A stretch of DNA of 64,000 nucleotides from Hemibagrus wyckioides (GCF_019097595.1 NC_080727.1:9198001-9262000); one strand, 5' to 3'; counted from the first letter of the stretch, positions 41,024 to 56,600 are shown. A program made the numbers and translations. The notes: generated by a model not told the origin, from the sequence alone.

Positions 41024-41637
41024 ATGGGATACTCGGACCCGACGGCCGGGCGCGATTTGCTGGGAAATAGATCCCTGTGCTTCATTTTCATCTGCGCTTT
41101 CGGCGTGGTCACGTTATTGCAGCAAATCCTCTACGGCAAGAACTATATCAGGAGGTAAAATAAAAATGTTTTTTTTTTTTAATTGTAAGTCAGTATTATA
41201 ATGCATGCGCTATAACTGTGGCGTTAGATCTGCAACAAAGCGGAATAGGTCGTATAGGCATGTTTTTCTGTGATAATCGCAGAAACAACAACACGCAGGT
41301 GATCGTTATGTTTAAACAGTCGCACGGTTTTCTTCATTATTCATGCGGTTTTCTGTTTGGAGGGAATACAAAACCTGATTTCGAGGCGTGAGCTCCATAA
41401 CACCACCTCCCCAAATGCCATACACAGTCCCCACTGGCCGACTGTCTATGCCGCGCGACGCTTTGGGTCCTTCAGTTTTATTTTTCCTTAATTAGTTTTT
41501 TATTTCTTTATTTTATTTTCACTCTTCCTTCAACCTTTAATCATACATCTTTACATGAAACTGCATTGTGAAATCCTTATTCCAGATATTTGAGAGCAAT
41601 TGCGTAAAAATACAAATGATCTATGATGACAGTGTAC

Positions 41638-41668
<31 letters not shown>

Positions 41669-44600
41669 GAAAGGACTGTGGTGTAGCCTGAATTCTGCAT
41701 CATAGCAGAGCTTCATGAGTTTTTCTTTTTTATTCTAATTAGAGCTCTCAATTTTGGAAGGTTTTGAGAAGGACAGAATGGTACTAAGCTTCTTGGTCCA
41801 AGAGAATTGTGGATCTCCTTGATTGAGACAGCACATCATCGCCCGTGTGTCTTTGTGTGTCAGTGCAAAATGGCGCCTCTCAGACGGAGGGCCCCCCTGT
41901 GCATTATGGTCTCTGTGAGCCTGCAGATGTCCATATGCTACATTTAAAGCCACGCCCACCCCCACTTCCACCTTACCCTCAACTGCCTCACGCACACAGT
42001 GCATTCATGACATCAGGTGTATGGCGCCTCTGATAGCATGAATCCTGTCTGAACCGTCTGTCTGCACTTGACCTGTGGAAACAGAGGAGTGTGTAGGTGT
42101 GTAAATACAAAAATGAGGTCCAACCTAATGTCGTGCAAAAACTTCATGGAACTAGCATGATTCCACTGGAATTCATAAAAAATGCTGACCCCACCTACAA
42201 TTTGATGAACTATTTCATTGATTTCTATGAATTGCTAAATTTTGGTTACTTGAACCCTTTCACAGACTTACACACTCTTCACCAGGTTGTGTGTGCACTA
42301 GGCCTCTTTAGTTCTTGGACAGGGTTTTGGGAAACACTTCACACTCTAAAATAGCCAGGTGACTGTACCTATGAGTGTGTGTGTGTTTTCTTTAGATGTC
42401 TGTTGGGAGAAATCATTCTCTGCGTGTAAGAGACATTTCTCACTTCAGTGTTCAGATGAAACTGGTTTTGGGTTATTTTTGGCATCAGGGAGAGTCTGTC
42501 ATCATTTACACTGTTGAAACACTTTAAGTGCTTGGTAATGAATGAAAATCATTACACACATTTCAACAAAATGACCCTGTAGTTTATTAATCAAACAAAA
42601 GAGGAGGAGAGTGACACACTCATTTTCCAAAAATCAGTTTTCATCACTCCTTCTCAACAACTGGAATAATAGATGCAAATCGTATTGCACCAGCAACATC
42701 CTAATCTGATCATCAGGATCTTCACTCAAGGTTTTAGAAATAAGTGAAATGCCTGTGAACACATTAGTCTTGATGTTTGTCAGTACTAACAACTCATTCT
42801 CAGGGATCTTTAATAGCTCCTGGCTGACCCTCTCTTCCTAGATCTCTCACCATTAGCTGTTGAGGTAGGGCCTCATTTTCAACCCAGTATAAATAATTAA
42901 GGCTGCTTTACCTCTAAGATCTCCATTAATTCACTCAGAAATGCATAGGGGAAAAATCACCTTGAGTGACCACGTTTCACAGATAAACTTTCCAGTTACA
43001 AAAATAAAATCTGTTGTTTATTCTCAATGAGAATTATCCTTGACACAAGAGTGCTGATATACTGTGTATTTTTCCACAGTAAATTGAAAAAAAAAAAATA
43101 CTGAAGAAACCAAAGTGTAAAGGGAAAAAACATTTTCCTTTTAATGTGTTAATAAAAGTACAATAATAAGCTAGGCCAGTAAATACAATTAAATATAAGC
43201 AGTGTAAAACAATTCAAATTTTTCACATTTAATTACGATCTTAATTCTTTGAAACACAATGTATTACCAGGCTATATAGTGCTGAATCAAATTAAACTAG
43301 ATGTTCTAGTGAAATTAGTGAGATTAACATAAATCCACCTGAACCTGCAATGGACCTAAGCAAAAATGGAAGCTGTTTGGCAAATAGACACTGCAGAATT
43401 ATGGATAAACAGCACACATCAGCTGCTGAAGCCTGAACATCTGTTTGTGATGAATCTGCTTCCAGTGATCAAACGTATAAAAGAACAGCATGACAACCTT
43501 TATTATTTTTCCTCAATCTTTAATAAAAGTACAGAATTGACATTGACATTACTCAGTCTAAAAAAAAAAGACTTAGGACTGGCATGAGACCTACAAATAA
43601 AGTTATCAAGCAAGAATGATGACAAGAATGATGGAGAGACCGCAGTATAGCAGATGATGAGCATCGAGATCAAGGGTATAAAAAAACTGACAGTTTCATG
43701 CTTAACTGTTCTGATGCTTTTATGTTTTGTTTCATAGGGGCGATTCATGTTACCACTTTTGACTATTAAATTTGATTTAGGGAGAATAAACAAATACTTG
43801 TTTCTCTTAAGCCTTCAGAAATTCTTTGCTGGGTCTGCTTCTGGACCGACAGTTCACAAGGTGATAACAGATCTGGACAGTTCATATTAGGAAACCTACT
43901 CTGGGTATATGTCTTGGATTAATAATGCAATTTTCCAAAGGCTTCTATATTGCATCTTCTGAACACACAGAGATTAGTTTAGGAAAAAGTTTGAATGTGT
44001 TTGAAACCTTTGAAAGGAATGGAATAGTAGTTTATGCAATTCCTGTACTTACAAATCTGGACATTTGATGGAAATATGGCACCTTTACAATTCAGCCTGC
44101 CATATTTATAGAATTGCACTTTGTAGGTAGCCTGGGAGCATCAGGTAACCAGATGTAATTGTAATTCTATTTTACAAATTGCATTGCAGACTGTCTGCTT
44201 CACTGTACATGATGCTGGTTCACTGACAACACATATATCTGCAGTTTTGAAGTTCTGCACCGCGTTCAACATTAACAGACAAGACAAATGATTGTCTTTG
44301 GGTCACTGATGAAAGTTGTTACAGAGGAATGATTTTTAATGCATTTATTTTATGCATTCTAAAGCTAACTCAAAACTAACATCTAATTCTTGTAAATGCT
44401 CACTAATCTCTGAATATCTGTTGGGGTTTGTGGTGTTTGCTGGTCCTCATTGATATAGTGTACATCTCATTTTACAAACAACAATAAACTGTTGTTTAAA
44501 CCTGGCATATCAGAGGTTTAATTTAAACTCTAATTACTTTGACTCTAAGAGCAACATTCATTTTTGGCTTGGGAGTCAGATCATGTAAATCTAGAGGATG

Positions 44601-47600
44601 CTGAATCTATGATTATTTCTTTCCCTTAGATCAACTGACGTAAAGAGATTTGGAGTTAGTCCAGTTTCAAATAGCCTTTTAATCTATGATTAGACTAAAT
44701 CTCTGTCTGGGAAACTGGGCCTAAATACATTTATAAATGTGAATAATAAACACAAAACACCTACATCACTTATCTTAAGACTTGCTGAAACATGCTTATG
44801 TATATATAATCCAAACAGTTAAAACTAGAAATAAGCTAATTTGAATACTCCTGATTTAAGTAAAGGCACTCATAGTGTTTGTTCTAAAATGAAAGGAATA
44901 GCAGTCTGAAAACCGGAGGTGGAAAAGCACAAGGAGCACTTAAACAGGTGAAATGTGAAACCTAGGACATATGAAACATGGCCTAGAATTTCAAGAGTCC
45001 ATTCTGTGCTCATTACTGTGCACATGTCTAGGGCTGTCCAGATATAAAGGGCTTGTGTGGCTGTATGTTTTCATTTTCTGCAAAGTAGTCGCCGTGCCTA
45101 ATAGTAATTTGAAGACTAAAATCATCCGATTAACAAGCAATCAGGTGTCTGTCTTATTTGGATGGAATAAAAACCAGAAGGCCTTTTGTGGATCAGTTGG
45201 CCCATTCACTACTGACTACAATATTTAGAAGGGTCTTTTTAAAGCAATTATTTTGAATTTTTTAAGTTTAGAATAATCCCATTATAACATTGAGATTACT
45301 TTTCAGTATTGAGTGTGGATCCCATTGCCTTGCATATATCTTCACTGGACACTGTAATTGGATTTCAGATGTCCCACTTTTAGTCACACATGGCAATAAC
45401 TAATTCTACATTTAGATAAAAAGATTAATTTAGGCCAGTTTATTCTGAGGCAGTGATCTTCTGGGTTCTTGCCAGGGTGTCAGATATATTGGCTGAACGC
45501 TGTTAAACAGCGATATATCAAGATCAATGTGGTCGAGTGCCTTTTTATTGCCACTTTACTAATGATAAAAGTACACCTTAATTGTTTGAGATGATTATCA
45601 ATTATTTGTTATTTCAGACCTTTGGTTATTTGACCAAATCTCTTTTTTCCTGATGCAATTCTTGCACATACATTTTTCTCAAGGTGAAATAACTATTACA
45701 CTGGTTAACTGATGTTTATTGTCAGTTAATTTGTTAGTTAACGGATGATTCACTGATGAAGGTATTGATATTTTTGACATTTATTTTCCACAATAGAAAC
45801 ACTCTCACATGAGGGGTACCAGAGGAAAACAAATCTTAAAAACTGGGTGTGATTGCTGGTTAATTACATTGATCGGTTCATCAGTTTACTTGTGATCTTT
45901 TCACATGCAAACTAGATGTGAATGTAAATGTGTTTCACTCTTTTGAAATGCACCTTTAAACCTTAAATGCACTGCCTCGTTCTTTCACTAGCACGCAACA
46001 GTTTACCCGCCTCAAAGGAGAGGAGGTGGGCAACTGGAGCGGCCTCGTTAGTTACCGTGATGATGGAGGGATGAAGCAACCTGCCAGAATTGTGAGGAAA
46101 AGGTACAATGCAGCACTGAAACCACCCAACCCACAGAGAGAGAGAGAGAAAAACGTGTGAAAGTGAACAAACATGAATGCCGCTTCATGCATGTTTTGGA
46201 CTTAATTAACATTAACACTACAAAGGCATTTAACAGATTTTGCTAACGCCACAGCCAGTCAGGGGCCGGGGACCAATTTTGTTCCATTTGTGTGAATTTG
46301 CCAAGGAATGGTCCAGGTAAAGGTGGAGGCAGAAGGATGAAAGAGAGGGAGGGAGAGAGGGTATAGAAGTAAAAAAGTCAGAAGGGTGATAACTGTTCTG
46401 TTCACCATTTAGCAGTATAAGTTATTCATTCATTTTGGTCATCTGTTCTGGTTTCATTTTACAACAATATATTTTTCAGCTTCACTAAACTAAGCAATAT
46501 TTGAAAAAAAACTGTAGTTTTTTTTTTGGGAAAAGATTCAGATGGGAGCATAAATAGGATTTATTATATGTTTTTTAGTCTCGGGTCAGAATGAACTAAA
46601 CAGCAATCTCTATAAAATAATTGTGATTTTTTTTTTATACACCCATTACCCTCAGGTCAGAATGAATAGAACTTGATTTTTCTAGCACAACTGTAATTTT
46701 CCATTAAAGATGAACATCAAGTTTCATCATGTTTTATATTGGACAATCTTTAATGGTTTCACTTAAATGTTATTTCAATGTCAAAGTAAATTAAACTGGG
46801 CCATTCTGACCTGAAAAGAACACAAGGGTTAAATCCGTTTGCTAAAGAATGACGCTAACCCCAAACTGTCTGCATGTTGACAGATGTTTCCGTCAGAATT
46901 TTCAGCACTCAGAGAACGCCGTAGTTATCTCTCCCTGCCTAGCCGATATTCAGAAGAAAAAAAAAGAAAAGAGAAGGTAGGCCATTGATGATGATGGCGT
47001 CTCCGATCAGTTTCTCTCTTTCTTGCCAAACGTCCTCCCCCCTTCCCTACTCCACCTCTTTGGGAATGATGTCTGTCCCCTGTCCATCTGGTCTGAGAGG
47101 GTGCATTTGTTTATCGCCCCTCCACCCCGTGGTCTGCTTCTGCATGCTGTCTGAACCCCCTCTTGACCTTTGACTTCTGACTCCATCTCCTGCATTACCT
47201 TCACCCTGAAGCTGGGAGTGCTCACTCTGTCCTCCTTAGTGTATTTACTTCTTGTTCTCTCTGTCTCCCATAATCCTTTGCTGCTCATCTCCAAACCCAC
47301 GCCAGCATGTGGGTCACAAACACAGCGCACCCTCGTGTTGAGTGTGTATGTGTGTGTTATTGTCACTTTCTGCCTAAAGTCAGTCTTCCCGCATTGCCAT
47401 CTTGTCTTTGACTGGGCTCTCGCTTTAATTTTTTGCTTTTCTTCCTTTTCTTAATCTGTACTATGAACAAACATCTGTCATGCGTTTGCACAAAGGTTAT
47501 AATTGTACACATCCAGACTGCTCCTGAGTATCTAGCGTGCACCTCTCTAGGCTACAGCACAGTCAGATGTTCATAATGTCACTCTAGTCAGAGATGTATG

Positions 47601-50600
47601 GAATGGTTCTTTTGTATTTTTGTGTGTTTTTGAGTCTGTTTCGCCGGCCGCATTGTCCTTTGTTTTAAATCATTTTTTTTGTTGCATTTTGTCTGTTCTA
47701 CACTAGTCTGTTCAATTTTACATTGCTCTTGTCTGTCATCTGATATCGACCACCATGTTGGCTCAAATTCTTTGGCCGTTGGCCGTGTTGGATTGGGCTG
47801 CATTGGGAATTGGGAATATTAACATTCCCATAATGTCCATAAGTGGGATAATATATCTAATTGGATATCTTTTAGAAAAATAATCAGCTTTGGGATCATC
47901 ACTTAACACTAACAAACTGTTCTGAATGCTAAAGCATAACTCAGTTCCAATTTCTTGAAGCTAACATTGTACAAGTAGGTTGATAAATCCACTTGTAGTA
48001 GTTTGATTCCCATTAAAGCCACAGTTCTGCTAAGTGAATTTTAAGTGCACCATTATTTAAAGCTTGTCAAATAAATTTCAGTTTTACCGTACTTATAGCT
48101 AGCTGCCATTTTGGCTCTGGACTAAAGCACAGTAAGTGGTCTGTGGTATTGCTGTAGTCCATTTAAAGTTCATTACTTCTGAAGTAGTTAAGTAATTAAG
48201 CTGGTTTATATATGTTAGTTATAGAGGGAGAGAGAGAAAGGTTTGGGTCGTGACAATTACCCATTTTACATGCAGTGCTGCTCTGTTTTTCTTCATACTT
48301 TAAATCCTTTTATGTTTTATGTACGTTCTTGTATTTTTGTTTCATAACCAAGGTGGACACCCACCCACTCACACACACACACACACACACACGCACACAT
48401 CTTAATGTCTCTGCAGTGTTCCTTTGCTTATCATCGATGTAATGGAACCCCTCTGAACTTTGTCTCTCCTCAACAACCAACCAAAGAATGCAGTTTGTCT
48501 GAATGCATGTGTGTGCGTTGGAGGTGCGAAACCCAGCAGACAGTAAGACCCTTGACAACATCTGAGTCACACAATCTTTTGGGTGCATGTGTGTGTGTGT
48601 GTGTATGTGTGTGTATATGTGTGTTTGAGACCAGGCTTTAGTGTAGTGTAGCTGCTGTATGACTGTGTGTATCCTGGCAGGTATCTGGAGAGTGCTAATG
48701 GACCCCTTCTGTATAACACCACCACCTGCAAAGAACTGCGCCAAGAAATCAAAGACATCAAAGTGCTGTCCATGTGAGTCACACACAACTCAGATTCCCA
48801 GATATCTGCAGTCTGGACTCTCCTGATGGAATCAAGTTTCTAGAATGTTTCGATTAGAATGAGAAAGTCAGCGAAGGACGTTCATTTATAGATTTGCTAT
48901 TTCCGTGCCAGGGTGTTCACTTTAGCCTTCATGTCTTCTCTTGATTCTCTTTTCCCGTCATTATCAAATATATAAAAGGCATGATGTGTGCTGATGTAGA
49001 GTAAGTTGTGAGTTGAATTGCCCCTGTGTGTGTGTGTTAGGGTGAAGACATCAGAGTTATTTGAAAGATGGAAAAATCTGCAGCAGGCTTGTTCATGGGA
49101 GCTGAACAAAGAAGAGATCAGCAACTTCAAGTATGTACACCCATAATCACTCTTTCATTCCTAAAAGTGTATATATATGTATGTATTTTGGCCGGGTCAC
49201 AATAGTCTAAACCAACCTTTCTGCTCTCTGTGCAACAGGATGTCTCTGTCACGGTGCTGTAATGCTCCCTCCTTCTTGTTTACGACACAGAAGAACACAC
49301 CATCCGCGACTAAACTGCGCTATGAAGTTGACACCAGTGTCATCTTGCACATCAGCCCCGAGATATTTAAAATGTTTCCAGAGGTTGGTGTAATCTCTGT
49401 CTCTCTTACACTTTCCCTCTCTCTCTTTTCTCTCACATACACACACACACACACACACACATAGAGTAAAGTAAAACAGCTGTTGCTTAGCATTTACCTC
49501 ATCTACCCTCACCCAACAACAACCTGGCAACTGTCACCTAGCAACAGCATCACACAGGAATAATAACATGACAACGACTTTGCTGAAAAGTTGCATCTGT
49601 TTATTTTTTTTCTCTCTTATCCTTTAGGACATGCCTTACTCTAAATCCCAGTTTAAGAAATGTGCTGTAATTGGAAATGGAGGAATAATTAAAAACAGCA
49701 AATGTGGGAAAGAGATTGACTCTACCGACTTTGTCTTCCGGTAAGATGTTTTCCCCCCTCTGTATCAGTCAATGTCTTTGTTTATACTGCCTCTTTTTTA
49801 TGGTGTCTGGAGTAAAAATGTCTCAGTGCAGTCAGTGTCCCTATCGGTCTTGCTAGAGCTGTCAGAATGTCTGTTATGATTAATTAGTATCTCTCAGAAT
49901 GTTTGCTGTGTCTCTATTTTAGCTAGAGCCACTCTTTTATTTGTCACTCTCTAGTTGTATCAGTCATATACCAGTTTTTAAAAGACGTGGCACTGTATTG
50001 TGGTTAAAAAGAAGAGCACAAGTAACTACTAGTACTTACTCCCACTGGCTTTCCCTCTAAACCTAAACTCTGTTTCTTTTAGTCCTTTTAATATCTTGAG
50101 ATGTAACAATGTCTCAAAGACTTAAAGCTAGTGTATAGCTAATACACACACACACTGATCAGCAATAACATTAAAATCATTGGTAGGTGTGATTTATATT
50201 TGGCAGCAAGTGAACAGTCAGGTCTCCAGGGTGACAGAAGCAGGAAAAATGGGTAAGCATAAGGATGTGAGTGACTTTGACAAGAGCCAGATAATATCTT
50301 TTAATATCTTGAGATGTAACAATGTCTCAAAGACTTAAAGCTAGTGTATAGCTAATACACACACACACTGATCAGCAATAACATTAAAATCATTGGTAGG
50401 TGTGATTTATATTTGGCAGCAAGTGAACAGTCAGGTCTCCAGGGTGACAGAAGCAGGAAAAATGGGTAAGCATAAGGATGTGAGTGACTTTGACAAGAGC
50501 CAGATTGGGATGTCTGGGTGAGAGCCTTTTATTTTTTGAAAACAGCAGCTCTTGTGGTGTGTTTCTGGTATACAGTGGTTAGTACCTAGAAAAAGTGGTC

Positions 50601-53600
50601 CTAGGAAGGACAACCAGTGAACATGGATGCTCAAGGCTCAATCATGCATGTGGGGTGCAAAGACTAGCTCATCCCATGGAAAAGCAACTGTTGCACACAT
50701 TGCTAAAAAACGAAATGCTGCCTATGAGACAAAGGTGTTAGAACATTCAGTACATTGCAGTTAATTTCACACGTACCAGCTAATTATTGTTGCAGACCAA
50801 GTACACCCCTTCATGGCAACAATATTCTGTAATAGCACTCGCATCTTTCAGCAGGATAATAACCACACTGCAAAAAAAACAAAGAGTTTTTGTTTCAAAT
50901 TTCCGGAAATTTCGGCTCTCAGTTCAGTTGAGCATCTTTTGCAACTTATAGGAGGTAAAGTACGTGCTGCTGATGTCATGGTGACAGATACCACAGCACA
51001 CCATCAGAAGTCTGTGTGTACACAACAAGGGGGACCTACACAATATTAGGCAGGTGGATTTAATGTTGTGGGCGGATGGGTATAGATGGGTGACTATACT
51101 TACATGCAAAGATTTTTGCCGGTATAAAGGAATTCATTCTAATTGCAGTGTCCTGATGAAATGTTTATGTGGATGCTAAACCGGACACCGTCTAGACACG
51201 CTTCATTTAAGTGCACGTTTACATGCAACCTGATCCAATGTTGTGTGTGTACCTGGAATGTGGACTGTTGTCAACGTCCCATATTAACGTAGAGCTTCTG
51301 AGTTTGCTCACTTGCTCAGATCAGTGCTGCAGTAAAATGTCTCAATGTTTAGATTTGTCTGACATTAAGGAAGACTCTGGTTGCTGAAAATAACAAACTG
51401 CACATATAAGTTATCAGTATAATGCTTTTATTAGCTCTTTAATATTACCATGAATGGCAGTAGATTGTGAAAACCACAAGAAATAAAAATGTTTTGCTTT
51501 GTGCATGTTTGGTGATCTTATAAAAAATTATTTGGACTGGCCACAATTCCAATTGAGGTGTATGCAATTCTTTTTTTTTTACTTCCATTTACCTAGCTGT
51601 CAGATTATTAGGCTGTAACCTAACCAAATAAACAATTAATTTATCTTGCCTTGCTTTATGGTATTTATAAAAAATAGATGTCGAGGCCAAGTTGGTCTTG
51701 ATTTTGAAAAGAATGACCTTATTGAATAATAAAATTATTGGGGCATGGATGACAAGAGTTTCAGTCATACAAGATTGAAGTGGCTTGTGTTTCCATAGAA
51801 ACAGGGAAAGTGACATCTGACATAATTGTGTCAGAAATGTAGTGGTCATTGGACAAAGTGACCATGATATGTGTGCATTAATGCGAGTGAACAGAAAGAG
51901 CAGGTGTTTTACAAATGAATTCAAGTGAATGAAAACAGTGCAGGATATGTTCAGACTGCCAGAAAGGACAGGCCAACTTCAAATACACAGAGGAGGAGAT
52001 TACAGTAAAATCTTCATTACATAAATGTATATTTGAGAGTTTGGGGGCTCAGACATTACAGACACTGCTCTACATAGATATGGGTGGGAAAAATAATAAT
52101 ATCATATGAGTCATGCTTCATTTTGTTCTCAAGTGCATGCGTGGCGTACAGGCAAAAGAGTAGCACTGACCTGAACACTTGATCCCTGCAGTGAGGAGGA
52201 CTGATGGCTCGGTTATGCAATGGGAGGCATTTTACTGATGAGGAAAAAACAAGGAAGAAGCACTGCAAAACAATCTAGATCCTGTCCAGATTCTGGATTG
52301 TCAAAACAAACCAGATTCTGTCATTTATCCTATGATTTCCTACATTTCTACCCTGATGGGTGTGGTCTCGTCTCCAATGAATAAAAAAAAATCAGTGGTT
52401 CAGTAAATTTGACAATTTTCAATATTTGGGTTGTTTACAATTTTTCTTGTTTTGTGTTGTGTCGGTAAAGTAGTCAGTAAAATAGTAATGTTCATGTTTG
52501 GGTAATGGATCCTTTTTGCAGTGTTGAGATTATTTAACAAAATTTTGAGTGCAATTTACTTATTTGTACTATAAAACTGAGTACAGATTTCTTATAAATA
52601 AAGAAGACTGCTAGTTAAATTTACTTTAAGAATAATCCTTGGTCCCATGTGAACCACAAATAAAAATGTGTGTTGATGCCACTGTGGTCAGTAAATGGTT
52701 TTTATTAGTATCAGTATCTTAATCATTTGCAGTCAATATCTATAATTGCATCCGCATCACTCTAGAGTCTTGTGGTTTTATAAAACACTATTAGATATTT
52801 ATTAGCTGAGTTGGAGTGAATAAGTGAGAATTGTATGGAATGAGAAATGTGCCAATATTATCTGAATTAAAAAGTACACATTTAAATGTTCTGCCTTTGT
52901 TTGTATTTTAAGGTGAAATTTATAGCAGAATTACATCAATGTGAAATTTCATTCCATGCCTTCAATTTGTTTGCAAGATTTCGTATGAAACTATAATATG
53001 AAGAATCAAGTGTAGAAACATTAATTTACATTTTTGGTCACATAGTCAATTTCAGACTGAGCTTTTCAAAATTCAGATTGAAGATTTTATGAAGATTTTA
53101 AAACACTACACTGATACAATACACAGACCAGGCATAACATTATGACCACCGGCCTAAAAATGTTGGTCCCCTTTTTGCTGCCAAAACAGCCCTGACCCAT
53201 CATGCACCGTGTATTCTGACACCTTTCTATCAGAACCAGCATTAACTTCTTCAGCAATTTGAGCAACAGTAGCTCGTCTGTTGGATCAGATCACACGGGC
53301 CAGCCTTCGCTCTGTCGCCAGTTCACCACTGTTCCTTCCTTGGACCACTTTTGATAGATACTGACCACTGCAGACTGGGAACACCCCACAAGAGCCGCAG
53401 TTTTGGAGATGCTCTGATCCAGTCATCTAGCCATCGCAATTTGGCCCTTGTCAAAATCGCTCAAATTCTTACACTTGCCCATTTTTCCTGCTTCTAACAC
53501 ATCAACTTTGAGGACAAAATGTTCACTTGCTGCCTAATATATCCCACCCACTAACAGGTGCCATGATGAGGAGATCATCAGTGTTATTCACTTCACCTCT

Positions 53601-56600
53601 CAATGCTCATAATGTTATACATGATTGGTGTATGTCTTTAACTTTAGAAAAGCAAAGTAGCACAGATTTGATTGTTACTATTCAAATCAGTGATGTACTT
53701 TTTCAAAATATGTAGTATTTTGAAAAAATTGATATGAATTTGAAGAAATTTAAAATAGATCATGTCACCAAACCGAATTTGAGTTTTCTACACCTAATTA
53801 TAAAAATGAATATGAAGCCTTGCTCACAATTTGATAATTCAATTCACGTCACTTATAAATTAAGACAAAAAGGCAAAATATTCAGATTTTTAAATTGTAA
53901 ATTGTGCCACAGTTCCCATTCCAACTGAGAAATTGTAACGTGTCACATTTCTTATTAGAGAAATGCATGTATCAGTAGGGAAAACAAAAATCATTATGTC
54001 AGTATGGAACCTAGATAGGCTGTGACGTACATATGTTCTATTTTGAGTAGGTCACAGACAGCAAGGAAGACCTTGCAGAATTTCTCTGAGGTTGTTGCTA
54101 TAATTATAAATGCTGTCTACTAGAGGCCTCATCTCAAATGTTGCCCTAAATCCTGTGGGCCTCCTCCAGGTCCAAACTTATTACACTTTGCAATGTCTGT
54201 TATGCACAGGTGCATAAATTAAAATACAGGAATACAGTGCACAGTTCTGCTAGATTCATAGCATTTCCTGTTCTAAGTCTACAGTTTGCATTTTCTTTGT
54301 ACTTACCTCAGGTTTAGCTTTGTCACTCATGAACATCCACTGGGAAAATGAAGCTGCATTTTCTGCAGCAGACAAGATAACCAGTTTCCCCACTCTTCTG
54401 TACCTAAGCATAATAAAGATCTGATGATAGCTATAGTTGCCTATGAATTTAATAGTTAAAAAAACAAAGGTAAAACCAGCAACCTTCAATATATGTAAGT
54501 GAAACCCCAAACCTGTTTCCCCCCAAATCTGTGCCTGTGTGTGTACGATATGCCTGCTTCCAGTAAACCAGTGAGCAACTTTTTCAACTGTGGCCCCAAT
54601 TTGACCCATGCCTTCATAAGACATTGGATATACTCCAAAGCTTAAACGTTGTCATCAATGTGTCATTCCTTTATGGCCCCCAAGTCTATTTCTATACAGT
54701 ATGTCTCTGGTTACTAGTTGGAATGGCTCAAATAACGTTTCTCAAAAAGAATATGTGTTGAGAAAAACACGATAAATGGACATAATATTCTGTCTATGTC
54801 ACATATAGATGCATGTATACAGCACTACATATGTAAGTAGTCCCTGATGATTCACACATAGGGTCTGTATTATGAGAGTGAACTTTAAACAATCCATATC
54901 AAGAAAAGTCATCTCAAGACAAAAAATCATTATAATGCACCATATGGCCACAACTTTGTGGACACCTGAACATAGCATTCATGTGTGTTTTGAATATCCC
55001 TTTCCAGGTTTAGTCCTCTGTTTGCTATTATATTAACCTCCATGCTTCTGGGAAGACTTTCCTCTAGATTTTGGAGCACAGCTGGGGGAATTTGTGTTCT
55101 TTCAGCTACAAAAACATTAATGAGGTCAGCATACTGTCTAAAAAGAATTGTTGCAGTTAATACTGTTGACAGCAGGGGGCACTACAGCACTCCCAGAATC
55201 ACCACTTCTAACACCGAAGCAACCTTCTCTGTGCTGTTAAATATTCCTTACCAGGCTCGGTGTATTAGGACACTGTTTTTTTTTTTTTTTATTATTAATC
55301 TCCATTGATCTCAGTGAGCTAAAGGGCCTTTCAATATGTTTAACTCTTCACTTGACCTTTTTGGACTGTCCCTCTTCATCATATTTTTAAATGACCACGG
55401 TCTTTGTAATTAATATCAAAACAATGATCTCAGTCTTTCAGGGTCACTGTCTCCCTTTACAAGTCACAGTGAATTTCTCACAGTGTAATCAGTGTCTATC
55501 ACAAATTGTCTGCCTTTACCAGTTAAATAAACTACCCTTTAATCCTGGCTAGGACATTTTCCTTGAAGCTACTACTTATTTCTCTCCTTTTTTCTCTATT
55601 TCTGTCACTGCAGATGTAACATTCCTCCTATTTCTGAGAAGTATGCAGCAGATGTGGGAACTAAGACTAATCTCGTGACCATCAACCCGAGCATCATTAC
55701 AGAGAAGTGAGCAGGGGGTTGGGAGGCTCATGATATGCTCACATATAGAGCATCTCATACCAACAAACACACAATCATCCAGACGAACACTCTACATCCA
55801 AAATTTTAGCAACAAAAAACAGATTTGTTGTTGAATGCTACTGGTAAATGCTATTACTATGGCAACCAGTAGTTGCAACTCCTACTGGTGAATTCATAGT
55901 ACAGTGACTGGCACCTTGCAGCAATAAAATCACTTTATTTTGAACGTAGCATCACAGGCACTGGAAGAGCATCAAGAGTGTCTGTGTGTGTGTGTGTGTG
56001 TGTGTAGATTGAACCATACTGTATATTTGTGCATATTATTGCTTATATTTGAACCAATTGTTTTTTTTACAGCCAAATCTTTATTCATAATTATCTTTTA
56101 TTTTTTTAAAGTTCATTTTTAAGATAAAACTCTGCTCTCTTAAAAACAGTGGCTGCTTCCTGAACCATTCCAATTATTTTTTAACAAATCCATAGCTAGC
56201 AGATTTCATAAAATATTGGAGCATGTGTTTATGTGACTTGATACATAATGCTTATTTTTTAAAGCACCGAAGAATGGAAATATCATGCAATCAAACTTTC
56301 ACAGTACCATTTAAATGTACTTGAAATCAATAATATATATGAAAGCATACAAATGCAGGTGCTCAAATTTACTGCCTTTCTGTCTTTCTCTCTCACTCAC
56401 AAACCAAATACAGGTTCCAGAAACTGGATAAGTGGCGACGGCCCTTCTATGATGTCCTGGCAAACTACATGAATGCATCTATTGTGCTGCCTGCCTTTTA
56501 TAATGCACGCAATACTGATGTGTCCTTTCGTGTCAAGTATGCGCTGGATGACTTTGGTGGCAATTTTGCACGAGGTGTTTTCTTCTTCCACCCTCAGTAC

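Larger units (their letters stand above)
49741..55613. other. st8sia5 intron 6
   Basis: 5.9 kb, the longest intron. It has collected the tandem duplication and three Tc1 relics listed separately. A minus-strand exon-like segment at 54307-54397 is described in the findings. The rest is AT-rich and unremarkable. Confidence 0.65.

Noticed and set aside
47007..47366. 119-codon frame in st8sia5 intron 2
   Set aside because: No recognisable domain, no splice context, biased low-complexity composition.
54256..54624. Full 122-codon minus-strand frame as a single-exon gene
   Set aside because: Only the 54307-54397 part looks protein-like and is bounded by splice signals; the rest reads like chance coding.
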